A DNA stretch of 64,000 nt from Lytechinus variegatus. Its lineage: Eukaryota > Echinodermata > Echinoidea > Temnopleuroida > Toxopneustidae. Where the stretch lies: positions 14,020,902 to 14,084,901 of the forward strand of contig NC_054756.1 of the NCBI RefSeq assembly GCF_018143015.1, read 5' to 3'. This document shows positions 11,381 through 23,889 of this stretch, piece after piece (positions within the stretch are counted from its first letter, which is position 1; each line of letters begins with the position of its first letter). The position numbers were made by a program, and so were the translations under genes. The notes under the pieces were generated by a model. The model was not told the DNA's origin. It worked only from the letters and a program-made list of their open reading frames with translations, and ran no database searches.

Positions 11381-11770
11381 TCTAATACCAATTCGTCCAA
11401 TTACTGACTCGTCTACTTTTATTTGGTCTGCCATCAGTTTGACCGCTATCCATATGGTCAAATTGCCACTTCGTCCACTCAGCATTTTGTCTGATAACTA
11501 GTTGGTCCAATAGCTATTTAGTTCATATACCATCTGGTGTAATTGGATTTAGTGTTGTTTAGGCGAAATGAATGAAATATGGAAATTAGACCAACTAGTT
11601 ATCAGACGAAATGGTCACAGAAGAACTAGTGATTAGACGAAATGATGTTTGAAACAAAATGTTTAATGGACCAAACATGATAGACGAACTGTTGATGGAC
11701 GGAATGGCAAAGGACCAAATGAAGGTAGGCTATGCGATGAGTGGACGAGTTGGCAATACCAATCGGCAAT
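11370..11770. repeat. Inverted repeat built from short GACGAA/GACCAA units
   Basis: The left half repeats TCGTC and TTGGTC motifs (AACTAGTTGGTCCAAT), the right half the complements (TTAGACCAACTAGTTATCAG, GACGAAATGG, GACCAAATG). Outer parts pair as ATACCAATTCGTCCA with GGACGAGTTGGCAATAC. It is therefore both a foldback and internally repetitive, with no coding potential. Confidence 0.55.
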
Positions 11771-11774
11771 TCAC

Positions 11775-12437
11775 CTTCCGCGATGGGGGGGGGGGGGGGG
11801 GGGGCTAAAGGCTGGGGTACCCTGGGCTAAACATAATTTTCATCGCAATCTCATGACAAAATAATAATGTCAAAGTTGTGGAAAGCTAAAATCTAGCAAT
11901 ATATCCATGTCTTGAACTATAGGTGGGCTGATGTGGGCACTTGTGGGTCTGCACAAGATCTAGTACTAGACAGGGGCTGATCGTGATCTCCATCTAGTAC
12001 CATGATTACGGGGGTAACAGACTTCGTAAAAGTCCGACGAATTAATTGGACCTCTACTGAACAAGGCTATCCGCCAGGGGGGGGGGTGTAGAAAAGTGTT
12101 AACGACTTCAGATGTAAACCAAGTACGACAGTTCCCCCTTTGCAATCACTCCTTTTGTTGTCTATCTGTCTATCTGGAATTCTCATTGTAGAATTAAAGA
12201 AGGTGGTAAAAAGGGGGATTTTTCTTTACACCATACCCCATACATGCCATAGTTTTCTTCAGCCCTCTTTTCCTATCTATTTCTTATATTTTTATCTTTC
12301 TTTGCCGTATCCTCTCTATATTTTCTATTCCTTTTTTATTCTAATTTGTGCCGATCCACCCCCTCTCACTCATGCACGGACTTTATTAGGCTCCTCCTGT
12401 GTGCTGGATAGAGATCTCTCTTGCAGTTTCGTCACCT
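11775..12437. other. No gene recognised
   Basis: It has a long G run at about 11786-11804 and another at 12077. A 134-residue frame from 12140 runs into the MITE at 12438 and lacks any domain. I see no gene. Confidence 0.4.
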
Positions 12438-12584
12438 GGGGCCCGTTGCAGAAAGAGTTGCGTTTAAACGCAAGCCCAAAAATCAATCGCAAGTCCCAAA
12501 TGCGCACTGTTGATTGGTTGAGAATGAAGTTACGCATGATTTAAAGAGTTGCAATCGATCGCAACTCCTACTGCAACGGGCCCC
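12438..12584. mobile_element. Compact GGGGCCCGTTGCAG MITE
   Basis: Left GGGGCCCGTTGCAG and right CTGCAACGGGCCCC are perfect inverted repeats, extending by a few bases to CCWGGGGCC. Inside are AGAGTTGCGTTTAAACGCAA and TTGCAATCGATCGCAACTC, themselves palindromic. About 147 bases. A related copy is inserted inside another MITE at 35153-35256. Confidence 0.85.
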
Positions 12585-12589
12585 TGGTC

Positions 12590-13820
12590 TGTCGGACACG
12601 TTCAGAGGTCGGAGACTGTCGGTGAGTCTAACGAGAGATGGCGCTCTTGTAATTTCGTCTGTCGTGTGAATAAACTATGCAATTAGGATTTCTGCGGCCG
12701 GTTGATACCAGATGTGTAATATAATTTGATTTTGATAGGTTATCTATAGCCCTTATAATTTGTCATATTGCATTGGCTTATAGATGGGGGGGGGGGGGTT
12801 GACAATGCCTCCCCTCCCCCAAAAAACTCATTGACCAAGACAATTATTAAAATAGAGAAAAGTAAGAAATGGAAAGGTAAATGGGTGAAATATGATAATT
12901 CTAAACATACTTTGGAAATCTATCACAAAACTAGCTTATCGTATTAAAAAATGACAGAACATTTGCTCGCTAGTGAATTAAAAAGACATTATAATCATCA
13001 TTACACACTAATACGATTTACTCATTGAGACTCGTCAACTGAAATATTAAATTAATGTAGATTCTTTTAGTCACATCAGGCACATATTATTTCTATTAAT
13101 GGGTGAATGACTGATTACACATTTCAATACACATATCAAGATGAGAAGGTTACTTCTTATGATAGGAATAAAATCATATTCAAAATGTTTAAGAAAGAGC
13201 AATAGGTCAAAATTTCCGTTCATATATATTTTCTGCAGAGAAGGCAAATTCTGCTCCAGTTTCAACGAATAGGATAATTCTATCTTTTGATTTGATTTGA
13301 TTTATTGTTTTCTTCTGCATCCATAACATTTGTATAATACATTTTTCATAACATAATAAACATAATATGTTAGCATTTTTTGGCATAAATTGTAAATAAA
13401 GATTACTAAAAAGATAATTCCAGACAAAAATGATTAACTATATGATGTTCACAATTTGCAGGAGAAGGATTGTCATCATAAGCAGATTGCTTGAAAAAAA
13501 ATGACAATCCAATGACAATCTTGGCGTATTATCCAAGTTTACAGTAAAAACGCTGTACAAAATATCGCTGTATAAGAGGTGCTGTATAATTTTTTGAACA
13601 ACACATGTTTAAGCTTTGATAAATATCGGTATAAAACACGGCGAATGGACCTGTTTAAGGTCCGTAGACATAAGGCTTGAACAGGGGGTTGTACAAGATA
13701 CCGGCACATGTAAAGCGCATGCGTACGCGTGCGCAGTGCTATGCTAGTGGTCGGAAGATGGCTTCGAGTATGTTCGACTCGGAGACTGCTGCAGTGCACT
13801 GGAAAAATCGTGTTTAATCT
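12590..13820. other. No gene recognised; flank of the SAM-like gene
   Basis: It contains a G run at 12786, a GATTTGATTTGATTTATT tract at 13289 of the kind seen at retroposon 3' ends, and GCTGTACAA/GCTGTATAA motifs at 13550-13590. The part after about 13700 is richer in GC and could hold the promoter of the gene starting at 13833. Confidence 0.35.
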
Positions 13821-13832
13821 CCGTTTTAGAAA

Positions 13833-13902
13833 ATGAAAGATTTGGGGGTGACAAACCTGCTTCAGGAGTGGGACTTCCCACATTTAGTTCCAGTCTTTAG
13901 AG
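13833..13902 (+). CDS. SAM-like gene, candidate exon 1
   Basis: The exon encodes MKDLGVTNLLQEWDFPHLVP and VFR, then one base, followed by donor GTAAAT. An in-frame TAG ends four bases before the ATG, which supports this start. The pattern LL..W.F.HLVPVF resembles helices 1 and 2 of sterile alpha motif (SAM) domains, which mediate protein-protein contacts. The resemblance is short, so the family call is tentative. It would join the exon at 15187 in frame. Confidence 0.5.
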
Positions 13903-15186
13903 GTAAATTCAGTGATTGATTTCGAGTGAATGTTCATGAATAATCTCAAAAGTCAATGCATTGTTACCGTTGTTGCAGTGCTTTTATTGTGTGTGCATGT
14001 ACGTGTGTAACTCTATATGATGGTCGCCAAGTCAGAAATATAGGCCTATGATTTTATTGGAAAAACCTCGGCTCGGCCGGCAGTCATTTTGAGATTGAAA
14101 AAAAAATGGTGCCCCATCTGCGCACCCATTCACTTTTGCAGTATATTGCACGTGATTTGGAGATTTTGATGAGAAAGGCTGCATTTTGAGGCTGTCATAA
14201 GAAATACCCAAATTTCATTATTTTTCCACCTTTGTGAGTCGGATTTTGCAATAAATATCTGTCTATGCATTAGATGTGTAAAGTTTGCATTGCGTATCTT
14301 ATAGATTCTACTAGAATTGCGCAGATACGCATGTGCGCAGACTATGGTACCTTGAGCGAAGTTCGTGCAGGATCGATCCACTCCACTTAATTACCACTAG
14401 GGCCTACACCATGCTCCACTTACACGAACTTCGAGACCATGAACTCGATCTGATATTCTGAGTGACAAAAGGTGGGATTTTATGGGGGTGAAATATGAAA
14501 TTCATGCAACATCACGATCTTTACACAAAGTTTCACTTCTTTCCATGCTTCTATTAGTATTAGTCTCAAAATTGGTGATTTGAATTATAGCCTACATGAA
14601 CTGTGATGAAGATCCTCACACATAAAATAATTCACTGCCGATGATCGCATGCGGATGCGATATGCGCGAGGTACCGGGTCCGGTACAAGCTCGGACCGGG
14701 CCGTCCTCAAGCACATAGCCTACGTGTAATGTAGGCCTGGCTAGATCTATTTCTAGTCAACTTTATTCAATTTTGTACGTCTACATATGTGTATGTTAAA
14801 CCCCATTAAAATCTAGGTCTATACTATAGGTCCAAACCTAGATCTAAATCCTGGCCTAGCTTGGCCAATAGTCCCTTATTGGCCAGCCTAGCGAGGACAG
14901 GCCTACATGCAAATAGCAACAGATCTAAATGTTACATTGTAATTGCAGATGTATGTACAGTTTGTGAATGATCAGAAACTAATTTTGAATCTGAGATACA
15001 GGAATTACATTTAGGTTGACTTCATGTAAATTCCCCACTGTGCACAGGGGAATTTTTTATTGAGAATTTCTACAATTTATCCACTTATTCCATCAGTTCT
15101 CTATAGAATAGTCAGATAACTTGTGTAATAATTAATGTTACTATTCTTGATCTTTGATTCATGTTTATCACAGTTAAATGTTGCAG

Positions 15187-15351
15187 AAGATGAGCACGAA
15201 GAAGACACCTACTGGATGCAATATTACTCATCACCTGACAACATTGTTGTTAATGTGACGAACCTCTGTACCGAGATATGAGTTGACTAGAGGAAACCCG
15301 CGACCAAGCACAGCAGAAATTCTTGACAAATATCTACAGCTTTTGGGAATG
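15187..15351 (+). CDS. SAM-like gene, candidate exon 2, frame broken
   Basis: Joined to exon 1 the frame reads EDEHEEDTYWMQYYSSPDN..., acidic and compatible with the SAM loop, then meets TGA at about 15280. A second frame in the same exon is open to its end and reads VPRYELTRGNPRPSTAEILD then KYLQLLGM before donor GTAAAA. The two frames differ by a single base near CCTCTGTACC (about 15267-15274). So either the assembly has an extra base or the gene carries a disabling indel. The acceptor used is the second AG (15186); the first AG (15173) would put the exon out of phase. Confidence 0.45.
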
Positions 15352-15990
15352 GTAAAATAACTTGATTACTTAGTGCAGTGGATTCGCATTATGAAAAAAA
15401 AATAATTTAATTGTTCGAAGTTGAACAAAGCATTTTTGGTTATGAATTTCCAAAATTATTCTCTTTCTTGCTTGAGAATATAGTGCAAGATCATAGGATC
15501 ACTTACTCTGTCTCAGTGTTAAAAATTCAGTTGCATCTTAGTTGTCACAATTCTATGATTAGTGGAAAAGTTGTTCTGAAATCCGATTGGAAAGATTAAA
15601 TTATGTCTTCTTCCCATGAATGTCCATCTCTGGCGGGGGGGGGGGGGTATTAATTTCCCCACCTAACTCCCCCCCCATTTTGCAAATACTAAGTATTTTT
15701 CTCCAGTGGTTAATTACTCCAATAGTGATCAATATTTTAAAAAATGTGATAAATGGTTAGAAATAGAAAGGTCAATGTCAAAGCTCACTAGACTTTACTT
15801 GATTTGTGCAGTGTGTGCATGTGACCTAGGGTTTTTGTTACAAACATTGATAAGTTTTATTTTTTATTTAATGAGCAATATTTAGCATGACTTTAATTAC
15901 AATGTACCGGTAATGTATGAAAACATGGTATTGCTGGTAATTGTATTATGTGTTATACAGCTTATATATAAATACTTATTTCATTTTCAG

Positions 15991-16147
15991 ATTGATCAAG
16001 ACTTTGATTTAACAATTGATGCAGCTCCTGGTGCCCTTTTCACAATGTGGCCAAAGTTGTCCAGGCAGACTTTGGAATTTGCGGAGAAGATTAATCAAGG
16101 GTATAGAAAGATCCTAGGGGCTGGAGTGGACCAGAAAATGACGCAGA
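15991..16147 (+). CDS. SAM-like gene, candidate exon 3
   Basis: Acceptor TTCATTTTCAG and donor GTAAGT enclose 52 open codons in phase 0 to 1: IDQDFDLTIDAAPGALFTMW, then PKLSRQTLEFAEKINQGYRK and a further 12 residues. The balanced composition and strong splice sites make this the best-supported exon of the gene. A segment with a tryptophan-proline turn followed by a long amphipathic helix is seen; I do not recognise a named domain. Confidence 0.65.
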
Positions 16148-16540
16148 GTAAGTTTTAGTCTTATAGTTATACTCAATTCAAACTTACAGTAGCAGTGCGA
16201 AGACTTTTACAAAGCTGCATCAATTAGCATTTAAACTGCAAAAGAGGATATTTCCTCTCCAGGTGTGTAAGAATAACAATGCTTACAATTTAAAGTGAAA
16301 TCAGTGTTCTTATGAATACCGAATCCTGTCTAACATAATTAGTATAGTTAATGGACCTCATCGAAACAAGCAAATGATGTTCTACAGTAACATACACCAA
16401 TTCAGAGTAATGATTTCTGAAGAGGAAGTAACACAGACCCTTTTTTTACTATCGTGTTGCACAAGCCATTAAAGAGAGATAATTGACTCTCAACATAATA
16501 CCAGCTGAACACTGCGCACAGCATTATCAGCATTATTGTG

Positions 16541-17090
16541 TAGGGGGGGGGGCACTCAGTATATAATGCATAGTGGGTATGTGCAGCGGAGGGGACCCCC
16601 ATTTTTACACTCAAATTTCCGTTCCAAGGCATAGCATTTTTAGCCTATTAAGAAAAAGAACAAAGAAAGCCACTCCAAGGCATATTTTCTTCTCGTGAAA
16701 AAGGAAGAAAGAAATCCGCTCCAAAGCTTCGCATATTTTCTGTTATAATGCCGTTCCGATCGATCTGCTACAATGAGTAGTAATTTTGAAAAAGCAGCCG
16801 CTGCAATGAACGCTGTCTGACCATTGCCTCTGTGCTAGCGCACCCGCCGCCCATGCTGCCGGTCTAGCTGCATGCACGTATGCCCGTTCCATAGGGATGC
16901 ATGAAGGCACTCACATGCAGGCGACTCGTTCCAAGGACCCCAGTTTTCACAAACATTTGTAGTTCTGAAGCCCGTTCCGAGGACCCTCCTTTTTGCAATT
17001 AGCCCACTCCAAAGCCCTTGTTTTTTGTCTCGCCCGCAGCACACCCCCACCAATTTTGGGGTCGAGTGCCCCCCCCCCCCCCCCCCCCCG
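16541..17090. mobile_element. G-run-end MITE inside the SAM-like gene
   Basis: The left end GGGGGGGGCACTC and right end GAGTGCCCCCCC are inverted repeats about 550 bases apart, in the intron after exon 3. The interior repeats CCGTTCC(A/G)AGGACCC and related motifs. The G-run followed by GCACT recalls the ends of the element at 20826. Confidence 0.7.
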
Positions 17091-17898
17091 ATTGATTGTG
17101 TAGCAGTAATGCATTGCAGGAATTTCAAATGGGAACACTGACAAAACTCGAATAACTTTGTACTCAAGGCTTTTAATCAAACTTGGAGAGAAGCATGGTT
17201 ATATGCAAATTTATTTCAATTTTAACAAACATGAGGGTCACCTCATGGGTCAGGCTGATGATGAGCATGGGTCAAAGTTAAGCCTATTAGGGCAAGTTTT
17301 GTATTACAGCTCATAACGTTTGATCCATGTATAGTGTATGCCCATTTTTTTTTACCAAACTTGGATGGTAGATGTCCCCGGGGAGTGGGGGATTGAAGGT
17401 CACCTCCAGGTCAAATGTTACAGCAGGGGTTGAAGAACTTTTGGAGCTCATTGTTAGGATTTTTGTTTGTTTGTTTAAATTTCTATCATCACTCATAAAT
17501 TGTTACCAATCTAAGAGAGACATCTGATGTTCTTCAGAGATTTGAAGGTCACCTCCAGTTCCAATCTTAAGGTCACAGGCAGGGGTCAACAAGCCTTTTG
17601 AATATAAAATGATTTTGTTGTATATTAATGGGTGATACACATTTTGGCTGAAATCACCATGGTGAATCCCTTCATTACCTTCAATCCTTATAATATCTCA
17701 ATTATATACTTGTACCCATTCCACTTGTAAGATTGAATCTCACTTGCAGGCAAACACATTTAGTTTGAAAATGCTGATATCTCCTCACCTTCATCTTTCT
17801 TTCCTATTTTCTTTGCTCCCATTCTTATTTTGTTTTCCCTTCCTTCACCGGTCACTTTGCTCAAACCGTATTTTCATTTATACAGGTCAACAATGAAG

Positions 17899-18011
17899 AA
17901 AATTTGACTTTCAGTACTTCCTGGGATTTCGATCAGCAGAACGAAAGGGGAATGAGGCAAATTAAATGTGCCGTACTTCAAAGTCTTGAATCTTTCATCA
18001 ATCTCCAATTA
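17899..18011 (+). CDS. SAM-like gene, candidate exon 4
   Basis: The open frame reads NLTFSTSWDFDQQNERGMRQ, then IKCAVLQSLESFINLQL, ending at donor GTAAGT. The nearest acceptor (AG at 17885) does not keep phase with exon 3; an AG 13 bases further (17898) does, so this start is inferred. If the first acceptor is used, exon 3 and 4 would not join in frame. Confidence 0.55.
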
Positions 18012-18594
18012 GTAAGTATTGATTATCATCCTAATTTTTCAAAGTTTTTATTTATTTATTTATATATTTATTTTTTGGCCAATTTAGGTTAAAGCTCTGA
18101 TTTTCCTGAACAATATTAGAACGTTACTGTTGGCAATCTTTGAGAGCACTTAGGTTTGACTGTAGCGCATGCTCACTTGACCAAGGCAAGTGAAAATATC
18201 AAAGTGCTTAAGTTGCTTACACAAAAAGGTAAAAAAAAAAAATTAATGTGGGCAAGTAAAATTTTGACCCCAACATTGAAATCTGTTTAGGGCAGCTATC
18301 TGACTGTATTTGTTCTATCTAATAATCCTGATACTAAATTAAGTATCTCAATTCTGTAGCGCAAATCATAACAACGGAATAAGTTCACACAATGACTTAG
18401 TCAATACCTATTCTGCATGTATGTCATGGTTGTTGAATGTCTATGCAAAACTGCACATCTTGCGAAGACTTGAAATCTCCTTAAATGCAGTTCTCTAAAC
18501 TCAGAAAAATACCTCCTATGGTTTTACCTCAATAATGTAATGAGATCAACGCTGATTCATGTTATTTATTTTTGGGGGGGAGCAATAGAAGTCC

Positions 18595-19155
18595 TTAAAG
18601 GGATGGTCCGGGCTGAAAATATTTATAGAGTAGAATTCACTGAGCAAACTGCCAACAATTTCATCAAATTGGATAACAAAGTTATTGAATTTAAAAGTTT
18701 AGCAATATTTTGTGAAAATAGTCGTCATGAATATTTATTAAGTGGGCTAATGACGTCACATCTCCACTTGTTCTTTTGTATTTTATTGTATGAAAATAGG
18801 TTTATTCAATTTTTTTCCTCCAAGAACTAGAAAAATTGGATTGACATTTCATTTAGTGCATTAGATATTGATTGCTGCAACTTATTTCATTATAAAGGAG
18901 ACATATTATTCACACAAGTATGAAATAATGAAAAAATATGGTTTTATGTAATAACATAAGAAAACGGAAAGTGGAGATGTGACATCAGCCCACCTAATGA
19001 ATATTCATGATGACTGTTTTCGCAAAATATTGCTAAACTTCAATAACTTTATTATTTGTTATCCGATTTTGATGAAATTTTCGCCATTTTGTTCAGTGAA
19101 TTCTACTCTATGTATTTAAGACATGAATATTTTCAGCTTTTGACCATCCCTTTAA
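18595..19155. mobile_element. TTAA foldback MITE, family 2, copy 1
   Basis: Ends are TTAAAGGGATGGTCCGGGCT and GACCATCCCTTTAA. Long inverted arms contain AATGACGTCACATCTCCAC and TGTGACATCAGCCCACC. It lies in the last intron of the SAM-like gene. A second copy is at 28776-29398. TTAA at both ends suggests a piggyBac-type mechanism. Confidence 0.85.
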
Positions 19156-19551
19156 AGATATTGGCTAACAATACCACAATTAAAAAATCTGAGCCGCATG
19201 ATTTCCCATGCTGAAAATCTTAAGTTGACCAGATTCACTTGCCCATTTCATTATACATGATGGCCCAAAAAGAATAGAACAATTTAGATCTTTAATTTCA
19301 GTGATATAGCCAAAGTGTCATTGTATTGGATATTTCTTTTTTTTTGGTAGAATGATGTAATTGTCATGTTTTGTGAACCCTTGTCATTATGATTTTCAAA
19401 ATATCATTTACCACCTAGTATTTCCCACTCCTGTATTACCTGTCAACCCTGCTCTTAGTATGTAAGGTATAATACAGATTATCCAACTAGATGTCTGTGT
19501 GATTGGTCTTCTACCCCCTTCGATTCTTTGTTTTGCACTTTATTTAGGAAG

Positions 19552-19650
19552 GAGCATGAAGAAAAAGAAGATGAACAGGAATTGACAATGGCGCGTTCCA
19601 TAACTGGGAGTGATTGCACAGTGGCACCCTTGGACCTAATTTCACCCTGA
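19552..19650 (+). CDS. SAM-like gene, candidate last exon
   Basis: After acceptor TTTATTTAG the exon offers two readings. With the second AG (19551) it encodes EHEEKEDEQELTMARSITGS and 12 more residues to a TGA at 19648-19650. With the first AG (19547) the protein stops after three residues. Other exons may lie between 18011 and here. No protein family is recognised for this acidic tail. Confidence 0.4.
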   Translation, partial: EHEEKEDEQELTMARSITGSDCTVAPLDLISP

Positions 19651-20164
19651 CATCAAGTTGGTTTTAAGGAGAACCATGAGAGAAATTAATAAATTAAAGT
19701 TTGGCGAATATCAAAGAATAAGAGTTATGAGGCTTCAAAGTTTTAAATTTGTGACATGACATGCGAGCAGCTCCCAATATGTCAATCATGTAATATAAAT
19801 TCCATAAATTGCCATTTTTTAATGGTTTTCATGATAATTAAATGGGTTTTTATCAGAAGCTTGTATGAAATAATGTTTCTGATAACATTGAATCCACAGG
19901 TAAAATCATTTCCAATTTCCCTAGAAAAGGCACTTGTATAGAATTGATATCACATAAAATATGGGGAGCTGCTCGCATGTGAAGTCACAAATTTAAAACT
20001 TCATAACTCTTATTCTTGGTGGATTTTCACCAACTAACATGCAATGTCAGGATGAACCTTGCCTTTAAACCTTATATTGGCAGCATTTCATTGACATTTA
20101 CATACAGTATTTTAGGTTTTGTGAGCAAGTATATGAAAAAGGTGCTAATTAACACCTACTTCCC

Positions 20165-21423
20165 CTTCTTAACCCTAAACAGGCCGGGGGGGGGGGGGGG
20201 GGTTAAAACAACCTTCCCCCAACATTTTCTGCGATCATTCCTCCGCGGGAGATTTGTTGACCCTGCCACTCTCAGAGTTTATACTAAGTCTCGCGCATCT
20301 TTTGAGACCAAATTTACGATGCCCAGGTACGTTGTCCCGAAATTATGCAACATTTCGTAAGTTCATGTCTGACCAAAAATTGTTCCAAAACGTGATTTCG
20401 TCCACAAAGTCAATGCAAATTGAGTTTTCTCATCTTATTCATAAAGCTATGATTTTTACTTTAAACAGCAGAAGTCAATTGATTTTAGCATAATTATATG
20501 CTTCAAACAGGCTGTGCTATAATATAAATCTGGTGAAAAAAAGGTTGAAAAACAAAGAAATTCCTAAAACAATAAAATACATAAGAAATTGATTTCCAAA
20601 CCGAAGTTTTTTTCAATTGCGATTGTTAAGAATGCTACAAAGAATATTTTTACCAAAAATTAGCATTCTGGGAGCTTTATGATATGAAGTGAATTAGAGC
20701 AAAAAAATATGATTTACCCATAAATTAATTCATATAAAATAATATCATTATTTGGAAAATTTTACCATACAGCCTTGTAGATTACATCGCACACTACCAG
20801 CGTGCAAATTGCTCGCGTGATCGGCGGGGGGGGGGCACTTCCATTCACGAGTGGATACCATGCGCGACCATGGGGTCTCGAAAAGCACCCTAAACACGTA
20901 ATTTCCATATTCGGAACATGCACCCCTTAAGTATCGGCGTGTGAAACCCTACCCTTAACAACTATTGGAAACAAAACAATACTCTTGGCAAATATTCCCT
21001 GAAATGAACCCCTAAACAAGTACAGGAATGTTTTATTGTTACGGGTCCTTCGGTTGTCTGCTTTACCTTAGTTGGTTTGGTACGACCCCATCTTCTACTC
21101 TACGTGCAAATCAGACTCTAAACACGAAGTGTTAGGGCAAAAAGGACATCTTGTATGAAACATTTTTATTTTGTTTTATCGTCCCCGCAAATTTGACCCT
21201 GAACACGTGATTTTCCTAGCGAAATAGATACCCTTTTTTCATTATATTTGTATTTTTTACACCATTATAACGCTACATACGCAACGTGCCATGTCATTAA
21301 AAAGACATCCTTTTTACCTGTTTTTTAGGTCGCGCATGGTATCCTCTCGTCAATGTAAGTGGCTCCCGGGGCACCCCCCCCCCACAGAGCAGCCAAAAAA
21401 GCCTGGTCTAGTTGGGGTTAAGA
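20165..21423. mobile_element. Composite: decayed foldback element containing a nested G-run MITE
   Basis: CTTAACCCTAAACAGGCC at the left and GGCCTGGTCTAGTTGGGGTTAAG (minus GG) at the right are imperfect inverted ends. The left 600 bases (AAGTCTCGCGCATCTTTTGA onward) match part of the large foldback at 22546-23883. The right half is occupied by the separate element at 20826-21383. Confidence 0.55.
20826..21383. mobile_element. G-run-end MITE (ATACCATGCGCGACC type), copy 1
   Basis: The left arm has a run of G, CACTTCCATTCACGAGTGG and ATACCATGCGCGACC. The right arm is its complement: GGTCGCGCATGGTATCCTCT, then AAGTGGCTCCCGGGGCACCC and a run of C. A shorter relative is at 39465-39768. Confidence 0.75.
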
Positions 21424-21751
21424 GGAGTGCTCGTTTCTTATTCTATTGATCACATGTAAATATTTTTAGGTCAAATGGCATTTTTTATGACGGTTGGCTA
21501 ATTTAAAGAGTTGTTTGAATAATTTCACCTTTTGGTGCAGAAGAACAGTTCTTGTTATCTTTGTTGTAAGAACTTTAAGTCCAGTACACATCATCTTTCC
21601 AGATTTCATGCAGATACAAGAAAGAATCTTCTAAGGCATGTCTGAAACATTTAGATGACAATCTTTATTCCAACTTGTTGTGCCAGGATAAATTTGACTC
21701 ATTTCGATACTTTCTCAATGCTAATTATGAATGTTCCATCGTTGAATTTAT

Positions 21752-22337
21752 TTAAAGGTCAAGTCCACCTCAGAAAAATGTTGATTTGAATCAATAAAGA
21801 AAAATCAGACAAGCACAATGCTGAAAATTTCATCAAAATCAGATGTAAAATAGGAAAATTATGACACTTCAAAGTTTCGCTTATTTTCAACAAAATAGTT
21901 ATATGAACGAGCCAGTAAAATCCAAATGAGAGAGTCGATGATGTCACTCACTTTTTCTTTTGTTTTTATTGTTTGAATTATACAATATGTCAATTTTTAC
22001 GAATTTGGCTATTAGGACCTCCTTGCCTGAAGCACAAAATGTTAAAATAATGGAATTCCACGTGTTCAGGGAGGAATGAAACTTCATTTCACATGACAAT
22101 GATGAGAAAATGAAATATTTCATATGATAAAATACAAAAGAAATAGTGAGTGAGTGATGTCATCAACTCTCATTTGGATGCAACTAGCTCGTTCATATAA
22201 CTATTTTGTTGAAACTTTAAAATGCCATAACTTTCTTATTTTACATCAGATTTTGTTGAAATTTTCAGTGTTATGCTTTTTGAATTTTTCTCTTTTTATT
22301 CAAATCAAGTTTTTGTTGGGGTGGACTTGTCCTTTAA
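21752..22337. mobile_element. TTAA foldback MITE, family 1, copy 4
   Basis: It begins TTAAAGGTCAAGTCCACC and ends GGTGGACTTGTCCTTTAA, with the same arms as the copies at 4353 and 6681. The right arm has lost a short inner piece. Target TTAA is intact on both sides. Confidence 0.85.
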
Positions 22338-22545
22338 ATATTCAGCAACTGAACATTTGCTCAATGCATTAAAACCGAAGGATCTTTTGTACCATAATTG
22401 GATACCACCCTCTAATTTTTCATCCATTGCACACTTATTTCACTTTGGCCTGCAGTAATGCTGAGCTTGGGTCTGTAATAGGACATATATTTCATATTTG
22501 CTTTGCTCACATAGTATTCAGTGGCTACACCCTAAATAGACTGGG

Positions 22546-23883
22546 CTATTTCGACGCCTAAGAAGACGGGGGGGGGGGGCTAATTCAGCCCCCCCCCCCT
22601 ACGATCTCCGCCGTGGATGGCGCGATCGAGACGAAAATTGGCACACGTGTTACCCATGGCATTATCACAAAACTATAATGTCAAATTCTGCAAAGAATTG
22701 CATGTCTCATTAATTATGCTAATTTATGCGTAAAATCATAGATTGCTCTAATTAATAAAATAATGCCCCTGAATTGCTAATTTTTGTTCCACATACTCTA
22801 GATAGGCATCTGATCAAATTTATTTTTTTTAAAATTTCAACATCACATTTATTTTCTTATGTGTTCTATTGTTTTCTAAATTTCTTTTGTTTTTCTTTGT
22901 TTATCTACTTTTTTTCAATGGAAATTGTTGGAGACTTTTGACCATAAAAAAGATAAAATTAATAGGTTTTAAGCAGTAAAAGGAAAAATATTGATACATT
23001 TATGAATTTTGGCTAAAAACACTATTTGCATTGGATTTGTACACAAATTCACGTTTTTGATTAATTTTGGGTCTGCATGCACTTACGAAATGTTGCGTAA
23101 TTTCGGAACGGCGTACCCGGGGGTCACAATTTTGGTCTCAAGAGTTGCGCCAGACTTGAAAGTAAAAAGTTAGTGAGCGACATGGTCAAAAAATTTTGAG
23201 GGGAGCTGAATTGGTCCCCCCCTCGACATTTTTTTCGTAATAAAGCCGCCGTGTAAAGTTTTTTGACCGCGTCGCTCACTGACTCTTTACATTCAAGTCT
23301 CGCGCAACTTTTGAGACCAAATTTCCGACCCCCGGATACGCGGTTCCGAAATAACGCATTTCGTAAGTGCATGCAGACCCAAAATTTAACAAAAATGTGA
23401 ATTTGTGTACAAATCCAATGCAAATAGAGTTTTTAGGCAAATTTATCATTATTTTTCCTTTTACTGATTGAAATTTATTAATTCCATCTTATTTATGGTC
23501 CAAATAAGTCCCCGACAATTTCCATTGAAAAACAATAAAAAATTGAGAAATACATAAGAAATTTAGAAAACAATAAAATACATAAAAAAATTAAATGTGA
23601 TTTTGAATTTTTTTTTGTACATTTGATCAGATTCATATAAAGTGTCTGTGTACCCCAAATTTGCATTTTAGGGGCATTATTTAGTTAGTTAAAGCAAAAT
23701 TTTGATTCTACGCATAAATTAGCATAATTAATTAGCAATGAGCTTGTTCGCAGAAAATGATCTTGTAGTTTTGTAGATTATGCGACGGGTAACACTCGTG
23801 CCAAGTTTTGTTGCGATCGAGATCATAAGAGGGGCTGTATCAGACTATCAGCCCCCCCCCCCCAGTCTTAGGCATCGAAATAG
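22546..23883. mobile_element. Large (1.3-kb) foldback element
   Basis: The left end TATTTCGACGCCTAAGAAGAC pairs (less one base) with the right end GTCTTAGGCATCGAAATA, each next to a G or C run. Further inward GGCGCGATCGAGACGAAAAT pairs with TTGCGATCGAGATC, and GTACCCGGGGGTC with the right-arm ATACGCGG region. The two arms together cover nearly the whole element and meet near 23215. It has no coding capacity. Confidence 0.75.
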
Positions 23884-23889
23884 GTTGAA

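Noticed and set aside
10680..11800. CRISPR-like array suggested by repeated palindromes and short repeats
   Set aside because: Spacing is irregular, the genome is eukaryotic and there are no cas genes.
12140..12544. 134-residue frame on the plus strand
   Set aside because: Its last third lies in the MITE at 12438-12584 and the rest is pyrimidine-rich low-complexity sequence.
4360..22372. Recurring 60-90 residue frames beginning MTSSTLSFG or MMSSTLSFG
   Set aside because: They are the translated arms of the family 1 TTAA foldback MITEs, present on both strands in every copy.
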